Below are positions 8,515 to 16,319 of a stretch of 64,000 nt of DNA, in pieces; within the stretch, counting starts at the first letter, position 1, and every line of letters starts with the position of its first letter. Both the position numbers and the translations under genes were made by a program. The DNA is from Salinicoccus sesuvii. Lineage in GTDB: Bacteria; Bacillota; Bacilli; Staphylococcales; Salinicoccaceae. The notes beneath the pieces are model-generated. The model was not told the origin of the DNA, ran no database searches, and was given only the letters and a program-made list of their open reading frames with translations. The DNA is taken from NCBI RefSeq assembly GCF_042648145.1, contig NZ_JBHRWV010000007.1:62001-126000 (forward strand), in the 5' to 3' direction.

Positions 8515-8544
8515 AAAAAGGGCATCAATGGAGATGCCCCTTTT
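8515..8544 (-). terminator. Intrinsic terminator of accBC
   Basis: Minus-strand helix of 12 pairs (8533-8544 with 8515-8526, one G.U), 6-nt loop, ending in a T-rich arm. It follows the accC stop (8561-8563). Confidence 0.8.
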
Positions 8545-8560
8545 CCACGCTTTCCTATCA

Positions 8561-9910
8561 TTACTTCATAATGCTATTATTTTCTAGGAAGTTAGTATTG
8601 TAGTTGTTGGATCTGAATGCTTCATGGCGTAGGAGGTTCGAGTGGAATGGAATCGTCGTATCTACACCACCGATTTTAAATTCACCAAGTGCGCGGAGTG
8701 CAGTAAGAATGGCTTCTTCCCTCGTATCTCCGTATGTAATCAGCTTGGCTATCATTGAATCATAGTACGGCGGAATGACATATCCCGAGTAACATGCAGA
8801 ATCGAGTCTAACACCATAACCACCGGGTGTGATAAACTCATTGATTTTGCCTGCAGATGGCATAAAGTTCTTGTAGGGATTTTCAGCGTTTATCCGCAGT
8901 TCAACAGCATGACCTTTAAATTCAATATCTTCCTGTTTGAAAGGAATTGCTTCTCTTCTTGCGACTCTAATCTGCATCTTGACAAGGTCAATACCGGTAA
9001 TCATTTCTGTCACGGGATGCTCAACTTGGATGCGCGTGTTCATCTCCATGAAGTAGAAATGGTCTTCGTTGAGATCATAGATGAATTCAATAGTACCAGC
9101 ACCGATATAGTCGATGCTCTTTGCGGCGGTCACCGCTGTCTCGCCCATCTCTTTACGCTTTTCATCAGAAAGGATCGGACTCGGTGCTTCCTCTACCAGT
9201 TTCTGCATACGTCGCTGGATGGTACAGTCGCGCTCACCCAGATGCACAACATTACCGTGATAATCTCCAAGTACCTGAATTTCAATATGTCTGAAGTTCT
9301 CTATATATTTTTCAATATAAAGACTCTTGTTGCCAAAGGCGCTCTCCGCCTCTTGTTCAGTCATTTTGTAGTTCTGGATGAGGGATGCCTCGTCACGTGC
9401 AACCCGTATTCCTTTTCCACCTCCGCCATAGCTTGCTTTGATGATGATAGGATATCCAATTTCGTCAGCAATTTGTTTTGCATCCTCAATGGATTCGACT
9501 ACACCTTCGCTACCTGGTACGGTCGGTACACCTGCTTTTTTCATTGTATCCTTTGCAACATCCTTAACACCCATAAGTGAAATCGTCTCATGCATCGGAC
9601 CGATGAAAATGAGATTGGATGCTTCGCACATTTCAGCGAAGTCGCTATTTTCGGCCAAGAAGCCGTATCCTGGATGGATAGCGTCACATCCGGTTTTTTT
9701 GGCGATCGTAATAATGCTGATCATATCAAGATAGCTATCTTTAGACAGTTTGGGACCAACGCAGTATGATTCTGTGGCAAGTCTGCGATGAAGACTGTCG
9801 GCATCTGCTTCGGAATAGATGCTGACCGACTCTATATCAAGTTCGGTACACGCTCTGATGATTCGGACGGCGATTTCTCCACGGTTTGCAATCAGTATTT
9901 TTTTAATCAT
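8561..9910 (-). CDS. accC: Biotin carboxylase subunit of acetyl-CoA carboxylase
   Basis: ATP-dependent carboxylation of biotin on BCCP, the first half of the acetyl-CoA carboxylase reaction in fatty acid synthesis. 449 residues. N-terminal ILIANRGEIAVRIIRA, ATP-grasp glycine loop GGGGKGIRVA (about 162-171), ERDCTIQRR and the catalytic EMNTRIQVEHPVTE region (about 285-298) are all present. The start overlaps the accB stop as ATGA (9907-9910), so the pair is translationally coupled. Confidence 0.97.
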   Translation of the reverse strand: MIKKILIANRGEIAVRIIRACTELDIESVSIYSEADADSLHRRLATESYCVGPKLSKDSYLDMISIITIAKKTGCDAIHPGYGFLAENSDFAEMCEASNLIFIGPMHETISLMGVKDVAKDTMKKAGVPTVPGSEGVVESIEDAKQIADEIGYPIIIKASYGGGGKGIRVARDEASLIQNYKMTEQEAESAFGNKSLYIEKYIENFRHIEIQVLGDYHGNVVHLGERDCTIQRRMQKLVEEAPSPILSDEKRKEMGETAVTAAKSIDYIGAGTIEFIYDLNEDHFYFMEMNTRIQVEHPVTEMITGIDLVKMQIRVARREAIPFKQEDIEFKGHAVELRINAENPYKNFMPSAGKINEFITPGGYGVRLDSACYSGYVIPPYYDSMIAKLITYGDTREEAILTALRALGEFKIGGVDTTIPFHSNLLRHEAFRSNNYNTNFLENNSIMK

Positions 9911-10338
9911 CGTATTCTGAACAATGGCTGGTCGTATTCAACCATTTCTCCATCTTCGACGAGAATTTCTGTGATCTCACCGGCAGTTTCCGCCTGGATT
10001 TCATTGAACAGTTTCATTGCTTCCAGAATACATACTACGCTTGTATTTTCAACCTTATCACCGACCTTGACGTAAGGGTCTACTTCTGGAGACGAAGCCT
10101 TGTAGAAAGTTCCGACCATCGGTGCCTTAATGACCTTTCCTTCCTCCTTTGGCGCAGCTTCGGTCTGTACCGGCTGGACAGACTGTGGTGCGGCCTGGAC
10201 TGGTGCGGCGGCTTGTTGGAACCCATTTGTGCTTTCTCTCTTCAGCACGATATCCACTTCTCCGTCCTTATATGACAGTTCTGTCAAAGATGCCTTTTCC
10301 ATTTTGCTTATCAGTTCATCAATATACTCCAGTTTCAT
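9907..10338 (-). CDS. accB: Biotin carboxyl carrier protein
   Basis: Carries biotin between biotin carboxylase and carboxyltransferase. 143 residues: N-terminal helical segment, a flexible Ala/Pro/Gln-rich linker (about 38-65), and the C-terminal biotinyl domain with the biotin-accepting lysine in EAMKLFNEI (about 111-119). It has its own promoter just upstream (10376-10404), downstream of the efp terminator. Confidence 0.96.
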   Translation of the reverse strand: MKLEYIDELISKMEKASLTELSYKDGEVDIVLKRESTNGFQQAAAPVQAAPQSVQPVQTEAAPKEEGKVIKAPMVGTFYKASSPEVDPYVKVGDKVENTSVVCILEAMKLFNEIQAETAGEITEILVEDGEMVEYDQPLFRIR

Positions 10339-10375
10339 GTCTACTGCTCCTTAACATTCAAAATTTCTCTCTTAC

Positions 10376-10404
10376 ATTCTACGCAAGTGGTCATACCAAT
10401 TCAA
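10376..10404 (-). promoter_or_regulatory. Promoter of accBC
   Basis: Minus-strand -35 TTGAAT (10399-10404), 17-bp spacer, -10 TAGAAT (10376-10381). It lies between the efp terminator and accB. No FapR-type operator was seen. Confidence 0.6.
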
Positions 10405-10410
10405 GGAAAA

Positions 10411-10440
10411 AATAAAAGCAGATCGAAATCTGCTTTTATT
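10411..10440 (-). terminator. Intrinsic terminator of efp
   Basis: Perfect 13-bp inverted repeat 10411-10423 / 10428-10440 with loop CGAA; A/T-rich outer pairs give T-runs on both strands. The efp stop is at 10442-10444. Confidence 0.85.
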
Positions 10441-10441
10441 T

Positions 10442-10999
10442 CTATGCTCTGGATACATAACTTCCGTCGTCTGTACTTATAATCAGTACATCATCTTGGT
10501 TTACAAAAAGCGGCACTTGAAGTACTAATCCGGTTTCTAGTGTCGCCGACTTGGTCGCTCCACTTGCAGTATCACCTTTGATGCCTGGTTCTGTTTCAAC
10601 GACTCTCAGCTGGACCGATTTCGGGAGTTCGACACCAAGTGTTTCCCCTTCGTACATGATTAATGAAACATTCATGTTTTCCTGAAGATATTTCAATTCA
10701 TCTTTGAGCGCTGAAGCTTGAAGCTCCACTTGATCATAAGTGTTGTTGTCCATGAACACATGAGTATCTCCATCAGCATACAGATACTGCATCTTCCTGT
10801 TGTCAATCTGAGCTCTACCGACCTTCTCACCTGCGCGGAAAGTCTTCTCCTGAATGGCACCTGTTCTCAGGTTCCTTAGTTTACTCCTGACAAATGCTGC
10901 GCCTTTGCCCGGCTTGACGTGTTGAAATTCCACAACTCTCCAGATGCCATTATCTACTTCTACTGTAAGTCCTGTTTTAAAATCATTAACTGAAATCAT
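10442..10999 (-). CDS. efp: Translation elongation factor P
   Basis: EF-P relieves ribosome stalling at polyproline stretches. 185 residues, three OB-like barrels. The modified loop reads PGKG with lysine at position 32, the residue that Bacillus modifies with 5-aminopentanol; no EpmA/EpmB partners are seen here. C-terminal domain includes the family signature ending LETGLVLQVPLFVNQDD. ATG 10997-10999 has AGGAGGAATAAT upstream. Confidence 0.97.
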   Translation of the reverse strand: MISVNDFKTGLTVEVDNGIWRVVEFQHVKPGKGAAFVRSKLRNLRTGAIQEKTFRAGEKVGRAQIDNRKMQYLYADGDTHVFMDNNTYDQVELQASALKDELKYLQENMNVSLIMYEGETLGVELPKSVQLRVVETEPGIKGDTASGATKSATLETGLVLQVPLFVNQDDVLIISTDDGSYVSRA

Positions 11000-11029
11000 A
11001 TTATTCCTCCTAGTTCTACACTGGTAAAA

Positions 11030-12085
11030 TCAGATGATGAAAAGTTCTTTGCTACTGTTGGATAGCTTCTCGAGTCCACTTTCCGTAACAATGCAGTCGT
11101 CTTCAATACGGACACCGCCGACGCCGTCGATATATATGCCTGGTTCAACTGTGATACACATATCCTTCTCAAGAATCGTGTCGCTCGCTTTCGAAAGTCC
11201 GGGCATTTCATGAACTTCAAGTCCGAGTCCATGTCCAAGTGAGTGACCAAAACACTCTCCATATCCATGCTCTGTAATTATATCACGGGCAATAGCATCC
11301 GCCTCTTTGCCAGTCATTCCGCTTTTCACTTTCTCCAATGCGGCCAATTGTGATGTTAACACAATACCGTGCACCTTTTCCATTTCTTCGGTTACAGAGC
11401 CGACGCCGAACGAACGTGTGATATCGGAAGCATAGCCGTTATAATAGGCACCGAAGTCGATTGTCACCATGTCGCCAGACTCAATCTTCTTATCCGACGC
11501 AACACCGTGTGGCAAAGCACCACGGTAGCCGCTGGCTACGATGATATCAAAGCTCGATCCTTCTGCACCAAGCTTACGCATGTGACTTTCCAGTTCGTTT
11601 CTGACTTCAAGTTCAGTCTGACCAGGCTTGATAAACTTAAGTATGTGGTCATATGTTTCATCCGCGATCTCACACGCTTTCCTGATGAGTGAGACTTCTT
11701 CGGATGTTTTGTACATACGGATGGTTTCAACTTCATTAGTCATCGGCACTAGATTGAATCGGCTGTCTAGTTGCTCATAGGTATTGTAGTTTACGTGTTG
11801 ACCTTCAAATCCTATAGTACGCAGTTTTTTCTCTTCGAAAAATTCGGTGATGAAATCGAGCAGACCCTTATTCTGCAACACAAACTCGAACTCGTCTGCT
11901 TGTTTTACTGCTTGGGCCTTATATCTGAAATCTGATATCAGATACCTGTTCTCCTTTGTGATGACCACTGCACCACTCGAGCCTGTGAAACCTGTGAGAT
12001 AACGGCGATTATAGTCGCTCATTATAAGTAGGGCATCAAGATTGTTCTTTTCAATCAAAGTATTAACTTTATCAAATTTTATCAT
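11030..12085 (-). CDS. Xaa-Pro peptidase family protein (YqhT/PapA type)
   Basis: M24 metallopeptidase probably cleaving Xaa-Pro peptides. About 351 residues: N-terminal creatinase-like domain (SDYNRRYLTGFTGSSG near 20-35), then the pita-bread catalytic domain with the metal ligands visible in VTIDFGAYYNGYASDITR, GHSLGHGLGLEVHEMP and ITVEPGIYI and EDDCIV. Three starts are possible: ATG 12083-12085 (family-like N-terminus, chosen), ATG 12089-12091, and GTG 12098-12100; AGGTGGAG lies just upstream. It precedes efp as in most Bacilli and is probably co-transcribed with it. Confidence 0.92.
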   Translation of the reverse strand: MIKFDKVNTLIEKNNLDALLIMSDYNRRYLTGFTGSSGAVVITKENRYLISDFRYKAQAVKQADEFEFVLQNKGLLDFITEFFEEKKLRTIGFEGQHVNYNTYEQLDSRFNLVPMTNEVETIRMYKTSEEVSLIRKACEIADETYDHILKFIKPGQTELEVRNELESHMRKLGAEGSSFDIIVASGYRGALPHGVASDKKIESGDMVTIDFGAYYNGYASDITRSFGVGSVTEEMEKVHGIVLTSQLAALEKVKSGMTGKEADAIARDIITEHGYGECFGHSLGHGLGLEVHEMPGLSKASDTILEKDMCITVEPGIYIDGVGGVRIEDDCIVTESGLEKLSNSSKELFII

Positions 12086-12199
12086 ATACATCCACTCCAC
12101 CTTTCAAATATATATTACATCAAATCCGTGGAAATTTCAGTAAAGCATATAATGAACTTAAAATAAAAAAATAATAGGTGTCATTCAAAGAATGATGTA

Positions 12200-12234
12200 T
12201 TGCAAATGGATATCATGTTTTAATATAACATGAT
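12200..12234 (+). promoter_or_regulatory. Promoter with overlapping palindrome, lipoprotein operon
   Basis: -35 TTGCAA (12200-12205), 18-bp spacer, -10 TATAAC (12224-12229). An 8-bp inverted repeat ATCATGTT / AACATGAT (12212-12219 / 12227-12234) straddles the spacer and -10, which is a likely repressor position. A second small palindrome, TCATTC-AAA-GAATGA, lies at 12181-12195, just before the -35. Confidence 0.5.
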
Positions 12235-12268
12235 AAAATAATACAATGAGATACAGGAGATTGAGAAT

Positions 12269-12835
12269 ATGAAACGCATAATATATGTCCCCCTTATTGC
12301 ACTTGGTTTAAGTGCTTGCGGGTCCCCATCAGTTGAAGAAGAACTTGCCAGTGCGAATGACCGCAACGAGGAGCTGCAGAGTATCCTCCAGACCGAGGAG
12401 GTCACGCTTCAGAAGAACACACAGCGTCTGCAAGCACTGGAAGATGACATTTCTAAAATACAGTCTGTCATTAGTAATCCGGATATAGACGCTTATGTCG
12501 AAACCGTCACTGATTATTCACAAGCGATGCAAGAGGGTCTTTCCGAGCTCGATACCCTCCTTGCGGATAATGCAGATAAAGAAGACCTATCCTCCATGGA
12601 AGATGCATATGGAGATATATCAGAAAATCTAACTGAAGCGATCGAAACGTATCGCGATGACGTTGCCAAAGTGGAACTGGATGACTATCTTAACCGGCAA
12701 CATAGTGCCATAGAACTTGCGAATGAAGATATTCTTGGCGCTTTAAATACAATTGGAACCGGCATTTCAGCATCCGATCGAGACTTGCTCGACCAAGGGC
12801 TAGATCAGCTTAGAGATGCTAATGAATATTATTGA
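12269..12835 (+). CDS. Predicted cell-surface lipoprotein
   Basis: 188 residues. A type II signal peptide ends in the lipobox LSAC with cysteine 17. The mature part is highly acidic and helical with coiled-coil character (EELASANDRNEELQS and following), reminiscent of YkyA-like putative cell-wall-binding lipoproteins; I cannot assign a function. It starts a plus-strand trio with yqhQ and the SA1362-like gene (20-nt gap to yqhQ) and has its own promoter with an overlapping palindrome. Confidence 0.85.
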   Translation: MKRIIYVPLIALGLSACGSPSVEEELASANDRNEELQSILQTEEVTLQKNTQRLQALEDDISKIQSVISNPDIDAYVETVTDYSQAMQEGLSELDTLLADNADKEDLSSMEDAYGDISENLTEAIETYRDDVAKVELDDYLNRQHSAIELANEDILGALNTIGTGISASDRDLLDQGLDQLRDANEYY

Positions 12836-12855
12836 TAGAAGGAAGCGTCTGATAA

Positions 12856-13758
12856 ATGAATAAACCAAAGTTCGGTGGGCAAGCAGTAGTTGAAGGTGTC
12901 ATGTTCCAGTCAAAAGACAAAATGGTTACAGCAATTCGCAGGAGCAATGATGAAATTGAATATTTCGAAATGAATCGTCCTGAGAAGAAATGGGTGCAGA
13001 AGCTTAAGAAGATACCTATTCTAAGAGGCAACGTTGCCATCATTGAATCAAGCATATTTGGTATGAAGCATATGGAGTTCGCGACAGATCGCTATGAAAG
13101 AGATCCAAAGGATGACGTACTGATAGAGCAAGAAAAGAAAGACGCCAATACTGCGAAGATTGTTATGTCTACCATCATAGTGGGTATTTTATCTTTCCTA
13201 GTGGGGAAGTTCTTGTTTACGCTGATACCGGTGTTCATTGCTGAAGTTTTTTCAGGAGTAGTCACCTCGCATGTAGGACAGGTATTCTTAGAATCCCTCT
13301 TCAAGCTTATTTTGTTGCTTGTCTACATCTACGCTATTTCCATGACACCAATGGTAAGGCGATTGTTTCAGTATCATGGTGCCGAACATAAGGTGATCAA
13401 TACCTTTGAAAGTGGCGTTGAGCTGACAGTCGAAAATGTTCAGCGTCATTCAAGACTACACTACCGATGCGGCAGTTCATTCATACTATTCACAGTAATG
13501 ATCGGTTTCGTCGTCTACATGTTCGTACCGGTCGATCCATTATACGTCAGGATACTTAACCGGATCGCCCTGATTCCTGTGGTCATCGGCCTTTCGTTTG
13601 AATTTCTCCAGTTTACTAACCGTGTAAGGAATGTACCGGTGCTCAAATGGCTGGGTATTCCGGGACTTATGCTTCAGCTACTCACTACGAAGCAGCCGGA
13701 CGGTCCCCAAGTCGAAGTTGCAATTAAATCATTTAACAAGCTATTAAGGAGCGTCTGA
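12856..13758 (+). CDS. yqhQ: DUF1385 membrane protein YqhQ
   Basis: 300 residues. The N-terminus KFGGQAVVEGVMFQ is the DUF1385 hallmark; two hydrophobic hairpins (about 105-160 and 205-240) flank the conserved HGAEHKVINTFE segment (about 174-185) and the RHSRLHYRCGSSF region. The function is unknown; YqhQ homologues are widespread and sit next to efp and the Xaa-Pro peptidase. Start ATG 12856 has GGAAG upstream. The stop codon is 2 nt from the next gene. Confidence 0.9.
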   Translation: MNKPKFGGQAVVEGVMFQSKDKMVTAIRRSNDEIEYFEMNRPEKKWVQKLKKIPILRGNVAIIESSIFGMKHMEFATDRYERDPKDDVLIEQEKKDANTAKIVMSTIIVGILSFLVGKFLFTLIPVFIAEVFSGVVTSHVGQVFLESLFKLILLLVYIYAISMTPMVRRLFQYHGAEHKVINTFESGVELTVENVQRHSRLHYRCGSSFILFTVMIGFVVYMFVPVDPLYVRILNRIALIPVVIGLSFEFLQFTNRVRNVPVLKWLGIPGLMLQLLTTKQPDGPQVEVAIKSFNKLLRSV

Positions 13759-13760
13759 TA

Positions 13761-13985
13761 ATGAAAAAGTTTTTACTATACCTAGTTCTTGCAGTGGCAG
13801 CGCTCGGCCTGATTACAAATATGGATTACTTCCTGAACATGATTGTTAACTCACTAATCTTCCTGTTGATAATCGGTCTAATCCTATATGGCATCTACTA
13901 CTTCTTCATTCTGACTGAGAGCCAGAGAAAATATAAGCGGGCTTTGCGGAAATCGAAAAGAAAATATAAAAGTAAAAGGAAATAG
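13761..13985 (+). CDS. SA1362-family small membrane protein
   Basis: 74 residues: two hydrophobic segments (about 4-22 and 30-50) followed by a strongly basic tail rich in Lys/Arg/Tyr (KYKRALRKSKRKYK). Position after yqhQ and before lipM and the pattern of membrane helices plus basic tail match the staphylococcal SA1362-type protein, of unknown function. Ribosome site GGAG lies 9 nt upstream. The natural terminator of this gene has been split by the insertion element that begins 17 nt after the stop. Confidence 0.75.
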   Translation: MKKFLLYLVLAVAALGLITNMDYFLNMIVNSLIFLLIIGLILYGIYYFFILTESQRKYKRALRKSKRKYKSKRK

Positions 13986-13999
13986 AAAACAGGCCGGTA
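13986..13999. terminator. Left arm of an interrupted bidirectional terminator
   Basis: AAAACAGGCCG plus loop start. With the right arm at 15450-15460 it rebuilds AAAACAGGCCG-GTAGAT-CGGCCTGTTTT once the insertion element and one copy of the GAT duplication are removed. Originally it served the convergent SA1362-like gene and lipM. Confidence 0.75.
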
Positions 14000-14002
14000 G
14001 AT
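14000..14002. repeat. Target-site duplication GAT, left copy
   Basis: GAT at 14000-14002 directly precedes the element; the second copy is at 15447-15449. A 3-bp duplication is usual for IS3-family elements. Confidence 0.75.
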
Positions 14003-14028
14003 TGAACTGCACCCCAATTGTTAGACAC
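14003..14028 (+). repeat. Left terminal inverted repeat of the IS
   Basis: Starts TGAACTG and ends GTTAGACAC; 20 of 26 positions match the reverse complement of the right end. Confidence 0.85.
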
Positions 14029-14047
14029 GTCTAACAATTGGAGGTGC
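14009..14047 (+). other. Hairpin at the IS left end covering the orfA ribosome site
   Basis: Perfect 13-bp arms 14014-14026 / 14029-14041, extended by GCACC/GGTGC with a one-base bulge. The 3' arm contains the GGAGG Shine-Dalgarno of orfA, so RNA entering from outside the element would hide it. Confidence 0.7.
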
Positions 14048-14055
14048 AGTTTTTT

Positions 14056-14567
14056 ATGACCAAATTCACAAGCGAGCAAAAATACTAAGTTGTCATGAGA
14101 TATCAGAAGGGAACCGAAAGTATAAAAGAAATATTTAAATCCATCGGTACCACGCCGGAGGTTGTCCGTAATTGGATTAGACAATTCGAATATTATGGCG
14201 GGGCTGCTTTTGAAAAATCCTATACATCCTATGCAGCCAAGTTTAAAATGGATGTATTGAATTATATGAACGAAACGGGCGCATCTCCGAACGCAGCTGC
14301 GGTCATCTTTGGAATCTCCTCACCCGCTTGATCCGAAAGTGGCGGAATCAGCTGGAAACAAACGGATATGATGCGCTCCTTTCCAGAAAGAAGGGACGGC
14401 CGTCCATGAAGAAAACATCCGCTGAACAGAACACGCAAGCCCCTGTAGACGGTTCCACAGAAGCCCTTCAAGCAGAGATTGACCGCCTACGCATGGAAAA
14501 TGCCTATCTAAAAAAGTTGAACGCCTTAGTTCGAGCCAAGGAAACATCACCAAAAAAGACAAAGTAA
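14056..14567 (+). pseudogene. IS OrfA (helix-turn-helix transposase subunit), disrupted
   Basis: OrfA supplies DNA binding and is normally joined to OrfB by -1 frameshifting. The reading frame starts at ATG 14056 but hits TAA at codon 11 (14086-14088, where a lysine would be expected), resumes, and then loses one base around 14326-14329, shifting frame after ISSPA into LIRKWRNQ. The remaining sequence is otherwise well conserved: an IS150-like HTH (SIKEIFKSIGTTPEVVRNW), a second HTH, and a leucine-zipper-like tail (LQAEIDRLRMENAYLKKL). The two lesions make this copy unable to produce intact OrfA. Confidence 0.85.
14552..14558 (+). promoter_or_regulatory. Programmed -1 frameshift slippery site A_AAA_AAG
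   Basis: In the orfA frame the codons read CCA-AAA-AAG shortly before the orfA stop (14565-14567). Slipping back one base leads into the orfB frame, which is open from here through the GTG at 14600. This is the standard IS3 way to make the OrfAB fusion transposase. Confidence 0.7.
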
Positions 14568-14599
14568 AGGGCATCTACGAATTAAGGCAGGAATATCCG

Positions 14600-15409
14600 G
14601 TGAAAGCACTCGTTGAATTGGCGCAGATTCCGCGCAGTACGTATTATAATCAGGTAAAGCAGATGCAGCGCCCCGATCCGGATGCCGAGCTGAAAGCCCG
14701 GATCCAAGCAATCTACCATACGCATGAAGGGCGCTATGGCTATCGTCGGATACGAGATGCGCTGGCGAATCAAGGGCATCGGGTCAACCATAAGAAGGTC
14801 CAGCGTCTCATGCACACACTGGGTTTAAAATGTATTGTCCGTATGAAACGGTACAAATCCTACAGAGGCGGCATCGGGAGGATCGCACCGAACGTATTGA
14901 ACCGTCAGTTTTCAGCCAAAGCACCCAATGAGAAATGGGTCACGGATATCACCGAGTTCAAGCTGTTTGGCCAAAAACTATACCTGTCGCCTGTTCTGGA
15001 CTTATTCAACGGAGAAATCATCACCTACACAGTGGGGATCAGACCGACATATTCATTGGTTTCAGAAATGGTATCAAAAGCGTTGGATCGGCTACCGGCA
15101 GTACATCACCTACTGATGCATTCAGATCAGGGGTGGCACTATCAAATGCAGGCATATCGAGAGACACTTAAAGCAAACGGGATTATACAGAGTATGTCGC
15201 GTAAAGGAAACTGCTACGACAATTCGGTGATGGAGAATTTCTTTGGCATTATGAAGTCTGAGTTTCTCTATATGAAGACATTCAAAAGTATTGACCATTT
15301 TAAACGCGAACTGGAAAATTATATAACATACTACAACACACAACGCATAAAGGCCAAATTAAAAATGAGCCCGGTACAATACCGAACTCATTTTATACAG
15401 ACAGCCTAA
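14600..15409 (+). CDS. IS3-family transposase OrfB, catalytic domain
   Basis: 269 residues from GTG 14600; the open frame reaches back to the slippery site, so the natural product is probably the fusion. HTH_21 segment (about 35-75, GRYGYRRIRDAL) precedes the integrase core. The DDE triad is visible as D116 (WVTDITEF), D176 (HSDQGW) and E212 (SVMENFF), a D(35)E spacing as in all IS3 elements. The reading frame is intact, in contrast to orfA, so it might still act with an OrfA from another copy. Confidence 0.92.
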   Translation: MKALVELAQIPRSTYYNQVKQMQRPDPDAELKARIQAIYHTHEGRYGYRRIRDALANQGHRVNHKKVQRLMHTLGLKCIVRMKRYKSYRGGIGRIAPNVLNRQFSAKAPNEKWVTDITEFKLFGQKLYLSPVLDLFNGEIITYTVGIRPTYSLVSEMVSKALDRLPAVHHLLMHSDQGWHYQMQAYRETLKANGIIQSMSRKGNCYDNSVMENFFGIMKSEFLYMKTFKSIDHFKRELENYITYYNTQRIKAKLKMSPVQYRTHFIQTA

Positions 15410-15420
15410 GTGAAGAAACT

Positions 15421-15446
15421 GTGTCTAACTTTTAGGGGTCACTTCA
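15421..15446 (-). repeat. Right terminal inverted repeat of the IS
   Basis: Reverse complement reads TGAAGTGACCCC then GTTAGACAC, matching the left end at 20 of 26 positions. GAT (15447-15449) follows as the second target copy. Confidence 0.85.
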
Positions 15447-15449
15447 GAT

Positions 15450-15467
15450 CGGCCTGTTTTTTATTTT
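15450..15467. terminator. Right arm of the interrupted terminator
   Basis: CGGCCTGTTTTTTATTTT, complementary to the left arm at 13989-13999. The lipM stop (15461-15463) lies within its T-tract. Separated from its partner by 1.4 kb, the hairpin can no longer form efficiently. Confidence 0.75.
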
Positions 15468-16294
15468 CTATAGTTCCATTCGTTGGATTCGTACTTTCTT
15501 TTGATTTCTAAAAGGCGTACTTCATCGTCTTTTGTCAGTATATAAGGCTCGGTTACGATATCCAGCCCTTTTTCAAAACCCTTTTTAAAAGCTGGGTATA
15601 GGGCCTCCACTGAAAATTCTTTGCTACTGATCTGGTTGATTGCGACGGCCTTCTCTTTGAAAGCTTCCTTCATCTTATTTTTGAAACGTTCGTTTGCATA
15701 TGTAAACATGTCGAAGAGGTGATCGACATCAACATCAAGCAATATGGAGCCGTGCTGCATAATGATTCCGCTCTGACGTGTTTGGGCGCTGCCCGCAATT
15801 TTTCTACCTTCAACGACTAGCTCATACCAGCTTGGAGTGTCAAAGCATACACTGCTTCTGATGTTTGTCAGTTCCTTTTTTTCTTCCTTTGTACGCGGAA
15901 TACTAAAATGTGCGTCTAGTCCAAGATTCCTGAACCCTTCAAGCAGTCCTTGTGAAATAATTCGGTAGCTTTCAGTAACGGATTCCGGCATGCCAGGGTA
16001 AGTTTCGGGCAGGACTACACTGTACGTTAATTCCTTGTCGTGGAGTACGCCTCTTCCACCTGTGGCACGTCGAACCAATTCATATCCATATTCATTTACA
16101 CGGTCAATATCAATTTCTTTTTTCATTTTTTGAAAGTAGCCAATTGAGAGTGTTGGTGTTTTCCACTCGTACAATCTAATAGCAGCAGGGATTGTTCCCG
16201 ACCTCACCTTCTCCATCAATAGTTCATCGAGTGCCATATTGTAAGCAGCATCGTTTTTTCCACTTTCAATGTAAGCCCAACTGTTATTCGACAC
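15461..16294 (-). CDS. lipM: Octanoyl-[GcvH]:protein N-octanoyltransferase LipM
   Basis: Transfers octanoate from acyl carrier protein to GcvH in lipoate synthesis. 277 residues. Strong resemblance to Bacillus LipM: AAYNMALDELL, RRATGGRGVLHDKELTYSV, and the active-site segment SSVCFDTPSWYELVVEG. With the GTG start at 16292-16294 the cysteine falls at residue 150, the number known for LipM, and AGGAG lies 8 nt upstream; the earlier GTG (16301-16303) overlaps that site. It fits functionally with the adjacent glycine cleavage operon, which uses lipoylated GcvH. Its downstream terminator was destroyed by the IS insertion. Confidence 0.94.
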   Translation of the reverse strand: MSNNSWAYIESGKNDAAYNMALDELLMEKVRSGTIPAAIRLYEWKTPTLSIGYFQKMKKEIDIDRVNEYGYELVRRATGGRGVLHDKELTYSVVLPETYPGMPESVTESYRIISQGLLEGFRNLGLDAHFSIPRTKEEKKELTNIRSSVCFDTPSWYELVVEGRKIAGSAQTRQSGIIMQHGSILLDVDVDHLFDMFTYANERFKNKMKEAFKEKAVAINQISSKEFSVEALYPAFKKGFEKGLDIVTEPYILTKDDEVRLLEIKRKYESNEWNYRK

Positions 16295-16319
16295 AGCGTT
16301 CACTCCTGTCTTTTTTCTC

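Larger units (their letters stand above)
14003..15446 (+). mobile_element. IS3-family (IS150-group-like) insertion sequence, 1,444 bp
   Basis: Bounded by 26-bp terminal inverted repeats beginning TGAA (20 of 26 matching) and flanked by GAT duplications. It encodes a helix-turn-helix OrfA (here broken) and a DDE transposase OrfB joined by an A_AAA_AAG frameshift site. The OrfA/OrfB architecture and D(35)E spacing are typical of IS3. The insertion point is the loop of a terminator hairpin. I cannot name the element. Confidence 0.92.
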
